From Caldisericota bacterium (GTDB lineage Bacteria > Caldisericota > Caldisericia > Caldisericales > Caldisericaceae): a stretch of 9,787 bases of DNA. Positions 6,301-9,787 of the stretch are shown in pieces; positions within the stretch are counted from its first letter, which is position 1; the number at the start of each line of letters is the position of its first letter. The notes below the pieces were generated by a model that had not been told where the DNA came from, did no database searches, and saw nothing but the letters and a program-made list of their open reading frames with translations. The position numbers and the translations under genes are program-made. The stretch covers positions 1-9,787 of the forward strand of contig DAOWNX010000016.1 in NCBI GenBank assembly GCA_030642335.1, in the 5' to 3' direction.

Positions 6301-6729
6301 ACTCTCACCTCCTTTTTGTTGTTTGCCATACCTTCCAAATACTCTTATATCCAGAACGGAAGTGTCAAAACCATATTTTTCTTTAAGAGTTTCTTTGAAT
6401 TTCTCTATGGTTTTGTTAAACTCTCTATCCTGATCTGAAAAATCTACTATTTTATTGCAATCAGTATGGATTAAATGAATTCTCGCAGGATGCATTTGTC
6501 TTTTCAATTGAAAACATCTTTTTCCCCAGCCTACGTTAAGTGTCTCGACAATACCTTGTTCTTCAAACAACTTTAAAATTCTATAAACAGAAGCAAAGCC
6601 AATCCCCGGATAGATTTTTCGTGCAGTATCAAATATTTGTTCAGCAGTAAGATGGTCATTGCTGTTTTCTAAAACAGATAGTACAACTTCTCTCGGCTGC
6701 GTGCTTCTAAATTTTCTTTCCTTTTCCAT
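5896..6729 (-). CDS. Fur-family regulator fused to DUF5320 and 4Fe-4S domain
   Basis: Open frame of 277 residues combining three parts. Residues 1-137 are a Fur-family metalloregulator: winged helix (TQPREVVLSVLENSNDHLTA to GIGFASVYRILKLFEEQG, about 10-60) and dimerisation domain with HPARIHLIHTDC (80-91). Only one Cys of the first Fur CxxC is kept and the second CxxC is replaced by GRYGKQQ. Residues 144-162 are the DUF5320 motif MPLGDGTGPLGKGPMTGRR, followed by Gly/Arg repeats to about 198. Residues 225-262 hold a PF04060-type [4Fe-4S] motif, C233-GA-C236-GYPT-C241 and C258, as in RnfB and CODH/ACS proteins. A complete Shine-Dalgarno and ATG lie at the internal junction, and one extra A there would split the frame into two ordinary genes. 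The fusion may be real, recent, or a one-base error. It is the first gene of the operon, behind a Fur box, so autoregulation is likely. Confidence 0.8.
   Translation of the reverse strand: MEKERKFRSTQPREVVLSVLENSNDHLTAEQIFDTARKIYPGIGFASVYRILKLFEEQGIVETLNVGWGKRCFQLKRQMHPARIHLIHTDCNKIVDFSDQDREFNKTIEKFKETLKEKYGFDTSVLDIRVFGRYGKQQKGGESMPLGDGTGPLGKGPMTGRRGGGTGRGGGTGRGGGTGRGRGRGAGQGRAGGIGRGISSTPPPIQDNTVRPLNTENREVVNAIYEILPKTDCGACGYPTCQDCAHAIAMWEAPYDACKVLKPEQQEKIKEISQKRR
6189..6242. repeat. Three perfect 18-bp tandem repeats
   Basis: CTCTTCCTGTTCCACCAC occurs three times without change at 6189, 6207 and 6225, with a diverged partial copy after. It encodes the GGGTGR repeats in the disordered linker of the fused protein and preserves frame, so copy number could vary by slippage. 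Confidence 0.9.
6305..6317 (-). promoter_or_regulatory. Internal Shine-Dalgarno preceded by A5 tract
   Basis: On the minus strand five A residues (6313-6317) run into AAGGAGGTGA (6305-6314), four bases before the in-frame ATG at 6300. The TGA of this site is out of frame with Fur by one base. At the matching site of the next gene the A tract has six residues and the TGA is the stop. Confidence 0.75.
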
Positions 6730-6741
6730 TTTCGTTCCTTT

Positions 6742-6764
6742 TTGATAATGATTTTCATTATCAA
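6742..6764. promoter_or_regulatory. Fur box (perfect dyad)
   Basis: The arms TTGATAATGA (6742-6751) and TCATTATCAA (6755-6764) are perfect inverted repeats around TTT. The inner 19 bases match the classical Fur box consensus in 17 positions by my count. The site spans the predicted transcription start of the operon and lies 12 bases before the fur-like start codon, so binding should block transcription and give autoregulation. Confidence 0.85.
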
Positions 6765-6768
6765 TTAA

Positions 6769-6796
6769 ATTATAGCCAAATATTTTATTCTGTCAA
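6769..6796 (-). promoter_or_regulatory. Promoter of the fur-DUF5320-COG1433 operon
   Basis: On the minus strand perfect TTGACA (6791-6796) and perfect TATAAT (6769-6774) are separated by 16 bases. The expected start, about 6762, falls inside the Fur box. This is the strongest promoter in the window by sequence. Confidence 0.85.
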
Positions 6797-6842
6797 GATA
6801 TATTACACCTTTAATTCTTTTTAATTAGAATAAAAGGAGATT

Positions 6843-6877
6843 AAAAAAGAATGTTATTTGTGATATCACAAATAACA
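6843..6877 (-). terminator. Probable terminator of the ATPase operon
   Basis: A 26-bp perfect palindrome (6852-6877) can fold on the minus strand into an 11-bp stem with an ATAT loop, directly followed by TTCTTTTTT. The polarity fits termination of the upstream operon, whose last stop is at 7058. The stem is AT-rich and about 180 bases from that stop, so it could instead be a protein-binding dyad. The rest of 6878-7057 shows no gene. Confidence 0.5.
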
Positions 6878-7057
6878 CCTGATCCAATTACTGCAATAGG
6901 TAGATACTTAATTGTATAGAAGCAGAAATATCGGTTAGTAGTAACAATTATTTCATATGTGTAATAAAAAATTACAAAAAAGAAAATCAAAAAATGATAT
7001 AAATCAAGAAACAAGAAACAGAGCTTTTTTTAAATAATCTCTTGTTTGAAATTAGAT

Positions 7058-7945
7058 TTATTCAGATAAATACCTCAAAATATCATTAGATATCTTTTTT
7101 ATTTCCTTTTTAACGGCTCCACAATTATCAGAATCGATAGGTGTAAGGTTCTTAGAGAGATTTTTTACAACACAACGATCAAAAGGAATCTTACCCATTA
7201 TTTCTAAACCATTTTTATCAGCAAATTGTTGGATCTTTTCTGTGTTACTTTGATTTATATCTGCCTTATTAATTATAATTTTTGCGTTCACATTAAATTG
7301 TTTACACGTCAACAAAATTCTATCGAGGTCATGAATCCCTGATAAAGTAGGCTCTGTAACGATTAAGGCGAGAGCAGCACCGGATAATGAAGAAATAACA
7401 GGACAACCAATGCCCGGAGGACCATCAACAATAATACTCTTCAGTCCTTTTTTCTTTGCAATGAGTTGAGCTTCACGTTTTACCAATGCTACAAGATTCC
7501 CCGAATTCTCTGCACCTGGTATAAGCCGTGCATGTACCATCGTACCGAAAGACGTTTCCGATATATACCAATTACCTACAATTTGTGGATTCATCTTAAT
7601 TGCATTAACAGGACATACATATGTACAAAATTCACAGCCTTCGCACTTATAAGGATCAACTATAAAGTTTCCTTCTTTGTTTCTACTAATTGCGCTAAAA
7701 CGACACTTCTTTTCACATTCGCCGCATTGAATACACTTCTTTGTGTCAATACTTGCAATAGATCCACCTTTAAATTTATCTTGCCTTAAAGGATTAGGTT
7801 TAAGGAGAATAAAAAGGTCTGAAGCATCTACATCTGCATCAACAATTATCTTATTGGGAATAAGTTTTGAGAGGCTTGCAGCCAAAGTTGTTTTACCTGT
7901 TCCTCCTTTTCCACTTAAAATCACTATTTCTTTTGCTCTATCCAC
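7058..7945 (-). CDS. MinD-superfamily ATPase with inserted ferredoxin domain (COG1149), second copy
   Basis: P-loop ATPase of the Mrp/MinD/NBP35 class with a 2x[4Fe-4S] ferredoxin insert, 295 residues from the GTG at 7945. The deviant Walker A SGKGGTGKTT is at 11-20, followed by IVDADVDASDLF. The ferredoxin insert has C71, C74, C77, C81 and C101, C104, C107, C111 (CxxCxxCxxxC twice, the second followed by Pro). Later come IVDGPPGIGCPV (Walker B region) and TEPTLSGIHDLDR. The GTG is chosen because AAAGGAG lies nine bases upstream and it gives a normal N-terminus; an upstream ATG at 8017 would add 24 unrelated residues inside the previous gene. It overlaps that gene by eight bases. Members are thought to load or transfer metal clusters, and in Desulfovibrio two of them belong to the ORP complex. 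It is cytoplasmic. Confidence 0.9.
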   Translation of the reverse strand: MDRAKEIVILSGKGGTGKTTLAASLSKLIPNKIIVDADVDASDLFILLKPNPLRQDKFKGGSIASIDTKKCIQCGECEKKCRFSAISRNKEGNFIVDPYKCEGCEFCTYVCPVNAIKMNPQIVGNWYISETSFGTMVHARLIPGAENSGNLVALVKREAQLIAKKKGLKSIIVDGPPGIGCPVISSLSGAALALIVTEPTLSGIHDLDRILLTCKQFNVNAKIIINKADINQSNTEKIQQFADKNGLEIMGKIPFDRCVVKNLSKNLTPIDSDNCGAVKKEIKKISNDILRYLSE

Positions 7946-8789
7946 CTGTATTAACTCCTTTCCGGATTTTTTCCATAATGTTAACAAAGAATTTTTTTCC
8001 ATCAGGCAAAACGTCAATAACAGGTATTCCCTTAGAATAAGCCTCTGCTATTTTTCTACTAAATGGAATTTCTCCGAGGACAGTGATTTTTTCTTCTCTT
8101 GCATAATCTCTTATTAAATTGTTTCCTTCTTCATGTTTATTCACTATGATACCAAATGGAAGTTTCATTTCTCTTATCATCTCTACGGCGAGCTTTAAAT
8201 CGTTTAATCCAAATGGTGTTGGCTCTGTTACCAGGAGTACAAAATCAGTATCTCCAACAGATTCTACTACTGGACAGCTTGTACCTGGCGAAGAATCAAT
8301 AATTACATCTCTATCATGAGGTATATATTTTTTCATACCCCTGATAAGCGGTGTGCCAGATGCTTCACCAACATTCAAAATTCCTTCAATAAATAACTGC
8401 CCGTTTTTTTCTCCCTTTCTTATTTTGCCCTTTTCTTTTGGAACTTCCTCTATGGCGTCTTCTACAGGGCACACAAAGGAACACAATCCACAACTATGAC
8501 AAAGCTCAGGGAAAAATATTGCTTTTTTAACGGGTTTCAATATGGCAATTGCCTTGTAAACGCATGCATCAGCACATTTTCCACAAAAGGTACATTTATT
8601 TTGATGAATTAATGGAATAAGTTCCGTATAAGAAAATTCCTCTTTAATTACAGGTTTAATAAATAAAAAACCATTAGGTTCTTCTACATCTGCATCAACA
8701 TATATCGTATTTCTATTAGACAAAGCAAGACTTACGGCAACTGTTGTCTTGCCGGTGCCACCTTTTCCACTTGCAACAGATATCCACAT
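7938..8789 (-). CDS. MinD-superfamily ATPase with inserted ferredoxin domain (COG1149), first copy
   Basis: Paralogue of the following gene, 283 residues, same architecture. Deviant Walker A ASGKGGTGKTT is at 6-16 and YVDADVEEPN at 30-39. The ferredoxin insert has C66, C69, C72, C76 and C97, C100, C103, C107-Pro. GEASGTPLIRGMKK follows, then VIIDSSPGTSCPVVES (Walker B region, about 162-177) and TEPTPFGLNDLK. The start is supported by AAAGGAG eight bases before the ATG. The two copies are clearly diverged, so they probably have distinct roles or form a heterodimer, as proposed for tandem COG1149 pairs in anaerobes. It is the first gene of its operon, behind a sigmaA-like promoter and a DtxR/MntR-like dyad. 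Confidence 0.92.
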   Translation of the reverse strand: MWISVASGKGGTGKTTVAVSLALSNRNTIYVDADVEEPNGFLFIKPVIKEEFSYTELIPLIHQNKCTFCGKCADACVYKAIAILKPVKKAIFFPELCHSCGLCSFVCPVEDAIEEVPKEKGKIRKGEKNGQLFIEGILNVGEASGTPLIRGMKKYIPHDRDVIIDSSPGTSCPVVESVGDTDFVLLVTEPTPFGLNDLKLAVEMIREMKLPFGIIVNKHEEGNNLIRDYAREEKITVLGEIPFSRKIAEAYSKGIPVIDVLPDGKKFFVNIMEKIRKGVNTGG

Positions 8790-8812
8790 ACGCTATACTC
8801 CTTTCAATAATA

Positions 8813-8826
8813 TTAGGTTTACCTAA
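8813..8826. promoter_or_regulatory. DtxR/MntR-like operator dyad
   Basis: TTAGGT (8813-8818) and ACCTAA (8821-8826) are a perfect inverted repeat around TT. The half-site resembles those of iron- or manganese-sensing DtxR-family repressors. It lies just downstream of the predicted start and 24 bases before the first ATPase start codon, a position suited to repression. No such regulator gene is in the window. Confidence 0.5.
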
Positions 8827-8840
8827 CTTTTATTGCTTTT

Positions 8841-8868
8841 ATTATATCAAAATTTTTTCATTCTTCAA
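8841..8868 (-). promoter_or_regulatory. Promoter of the ATPase operon
   Basis: On the minus strand perfect TATAAT (8841-8846) lies 16 bases after TTGAAG (8863-8868, four of six matches to the -35 consensus). The expected start near 8834 precedes the TTAGGT dyad. Confidence 0.6.
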
Positions 8869-8874
8869 ATAGGA

Positions 8875-8890
8875 AGTGTGGTAATCTAAT
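8875..8890 (+). repeat. Short direct repeat, copy 1
   Basis: AGTGTGGTAATCTAAT matches copy 2 at 9058 in 14 of 16 positions. The GGNAATCT word recalls the ends of dispersed repeats that begin with CGTCATTGCGAG and end with GGCAATCT in many bacterial genomes. Confidence 0.45.
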
Positions 8891-8939
8891 TTTTTATTTT
8901 TGGTTGTTAGAACAAGGATTACATATAAGGGGCAGAAAA

Positions 8940-8978
8940 GCTGTTTTTCACGATACGCAATGACGAGAAAAAGACAGC
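8940..8978. repeat. Imperfect hairpin with CGCAATGACG in loop
   Basis: GCTGTTTTTC (8940-8949) pairs with GAAAAAGACAGC (8967-8978), leaving a two-base bulge and a 17-base loop. The loop contains CGCAATGACG (8956-8965), the reverse complement of a common dispersed-repeat end. No U-tract of note follows on the plus strand. Confidence 0.4.
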
Positions 8979-9057
8979 GCAACGATCACAAAAAAGAAAG
9001 GGATGTAATAACAAAATAAAAACAATGGTATCTTTCGTTAGTTTTGTCTACAACTTA

Positions 9058-9073
9058 AGTGAGGCAATCTAAT
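9058..9073 (+). repeat. Short direct repeat, copy 2
   Basis: AGTGAGGCAATCTAAT is the less diverged copy of the repeat at 8875, with an intact GAGGCAATCT end. Confidence 0.45.
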
Positions 9074-9223
9074 GGCTTCCGTATAGAAAATCACACAATG
9101 CAACATTGAGAGATGAAGTTTTTGGGAAGAATTTAGAAAGATTTTTTATAAAGTTTTACTTTTTTAATTTAACTTGCGATGAATAGATTTTGTAACTATA
9201 AAATAATTGTTTATACTAAATAT

Positions 9224-9787
9224 ATGATATTACTGAGCAATAGAATTTTTTTGTCTTTTTTTAGCCTTATATTGGGGTTAATAATAGGAAGCTTTATTAA
9301 TGTTTTGGTGTACCGTGTACCAAGAGATGAATCCATTGTTTATCCTGCTTCGCATTGTCCTGAATGCAAACACCCTTTAAAGTGGTATGATTTAATACCT
9401 TTATTGAGCTACATTATGCTTCGCGGCAAATGCCGTTATTGTGGACATAAAATTCCCGTAAGGTATCCCATTGTAGAACTGGTTACAGGACTTGCTTTTA
9501 TGGGCATTGCTTTGAAATATGGATGGTCTTTTAATCTTTTAAAATATGTCATATTTTCAGGTTTACTCAGTACCGTTGGCTTTATCGATATATTTGACGG
9601 GGTTGTTCCGGATATCGTTGTGATACCCGGTGCAGCTATAGGGTTGATTTTTGCCATTATTCAGGGCAAAACAATGTTTTTGGATTCCCTGTATGGATTA
9701 CTTGTTATGGGTGGATTTTTTGTTTTAATTATACTACTCACGCGTGGAAGAGGAATGGGGCAGGGTGATGCAACATTGGGGATTATA
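9224..9787 (+). CDS. Type IV prepilin peptidase (A24 family), 3' end outside window
   Basis: Membrane aspartic protease that cleaves and often N-methylates type IV pilin-like precursors; 188 residues are present and the frame runs off the window. The N-terminus has the family motif LGLIIGSFINVLVYRVP. The cytoplasmic zinc domain has C45-x-x-C48 and C70-x-x-C73 with the conserved RYPIVELVTG after it. The first catalytic Asp is D122 in FIDIFDGVVPD; the second is D182 in GMGQGDATLG, where the usual Lys of GxGDxK is Thr. The start is uncertain: ATG 9224 gives a normal N-terminus but has no clear Shine-Dalgarno, and an in-frame ATG at 9179 would add 15 residues. It points to type IV pili, secretion or competence machinery nearby. 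It is divergent from the ATPase operon. Confidence 0.92.
   Translation, partial: MILLSNRIFLSFFSLILGLIIGSFINVLVYRVPRDESIVYPASHCPECKHPLKWYDLIPLLSYIMLRGKCRYCGHKIPVRYPIVELVTGLAFMGIALKYGWSFNLLKYVIFSGLLSTVGFIDIFDGVVPDIVVIPGAAIGLIFAIIQGKTMFLDSLYGLLVMGGFFVLIILLTRGRGMGQGDATLGII

Larger units (their letters stand above)
8869..9223. other. Gene-free divergent region
   Basis: About 355 bases between the ATPase operon promoter and the prepilin peptidase carry no credible gene on either strand. What can be seen is an imperfect hairpin, two copies of a short direct repeat, and a CGCAATGACG word. The latter two resemble fragments of a dispersed intergenic repeat. Confidence 0.6.

Noticed and set aside
6851..6919. 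22-codon plus-strand frame with GGAG upstream, starting in the palindrome
   Set aside because: The spacing to GGAG is long, no promoter is visible on that strand, the peptide matches nothing I know, and its first codons simply read through the palindrome.
7009..7047. Inverted repeat AAACAAGA/TCTTGTTT after the second ATPase gene
   Set aside because: The 8-bp arms are separated by a long loop and no U-tract follows on the minus strand, so it does not support a terminator.
7946..8017. Upstream extension of the second ATPase by 24 residues
   Set aside because: It lies in the 3' part of the first ATPase, while the GTG at 7945 has a good ribosome site and a normal MinD-type N-terminus.
7743..8117. 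124-codon plus-strand frame
   Set aside because: It is antisense across the overlap of the two ATPase genes; the composition reflects the opposite strand.
1..9787. CRISPR array or insertion sequence
   Set aside because: No regularly spaced repeats with unique spacers, no transposase and no terminal inverted repeats were seen.

Overview
The window is AT-rich bacterial DNA with strong AAGGAGG-type Shine-Dalgarno sites and sigma70/sigmaA-type promoters. It also carries many proteins typical of anaerobes: ferredoxin-containing MinD-like ATPases, a COG1433 NifX/NifB-like protein and a radical SAM enzyme. This points to a low-GC strict anaerobe such as a Firmicute, Thermotogota or Caldisericota-like lineage. 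The sequence alone does not settle the phylum.

Left part (1-3361): an MFS transporter whose N-terminus lies outside the window, two GNAT acetyltransferases in tandem, a tRNA-Asn(GUU) on the minus strand with its own promoter, and a YigZ/IMPACT-family gene. All protein genes here are on the plus strand. A short degraded copy of a prepilin-peptidase N-terminus may follow YigZ.

Central part (3362-8868): two consecutive minus-strand operons. The upstream operon (8789 to 7058) encodes two tandem MinD-superfamily ATPases with inserted 2x[4Fe-4S] ferredoxin domains. It has a sigmaA-type promoter, a DtxR/MntR-like dyad in its leader and a probable terminator built on a perfect 26-bp palindrome. The next operon (6729 to 3362) starts from a near-ideal promoter whose start region is covered by a perfect dyad very close to the classical Fur box. 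It encodes a Fur-family regulator fused in frame to a DUF5320/4Fe-4S protein, a second DUF5320 protein, a COG1433 protein, a COG1237 metallo-beta-lactamase-fold hydrolase and a COG0731 radical SAM protein. Genes are joined by ATGA overlaps or by stop codons buried in the next gene's Shine-Dalgarno.

The pairing of two ferredoxin-MinD ATPases with a COG1433 protein recalls the orange-protein (ORP) system of Desulfovibrio. Here it is combined with glycine-rich DUF5320 proteins and predicted Fur control, so I read it as a metal- or Fe-S-cofactor assembly module with no settled function. Its most striking detail is the Fur fusion. It differs from a normal two-gene junction by a single A in a homopolymer, and the intact version of the same junction is found one gene downstream.

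Right end (8869-9787): a gene-free stretch with degenerate dispersed-repeat fragments, then a plus-strand type IV prepilin peptidase that runs off the window.
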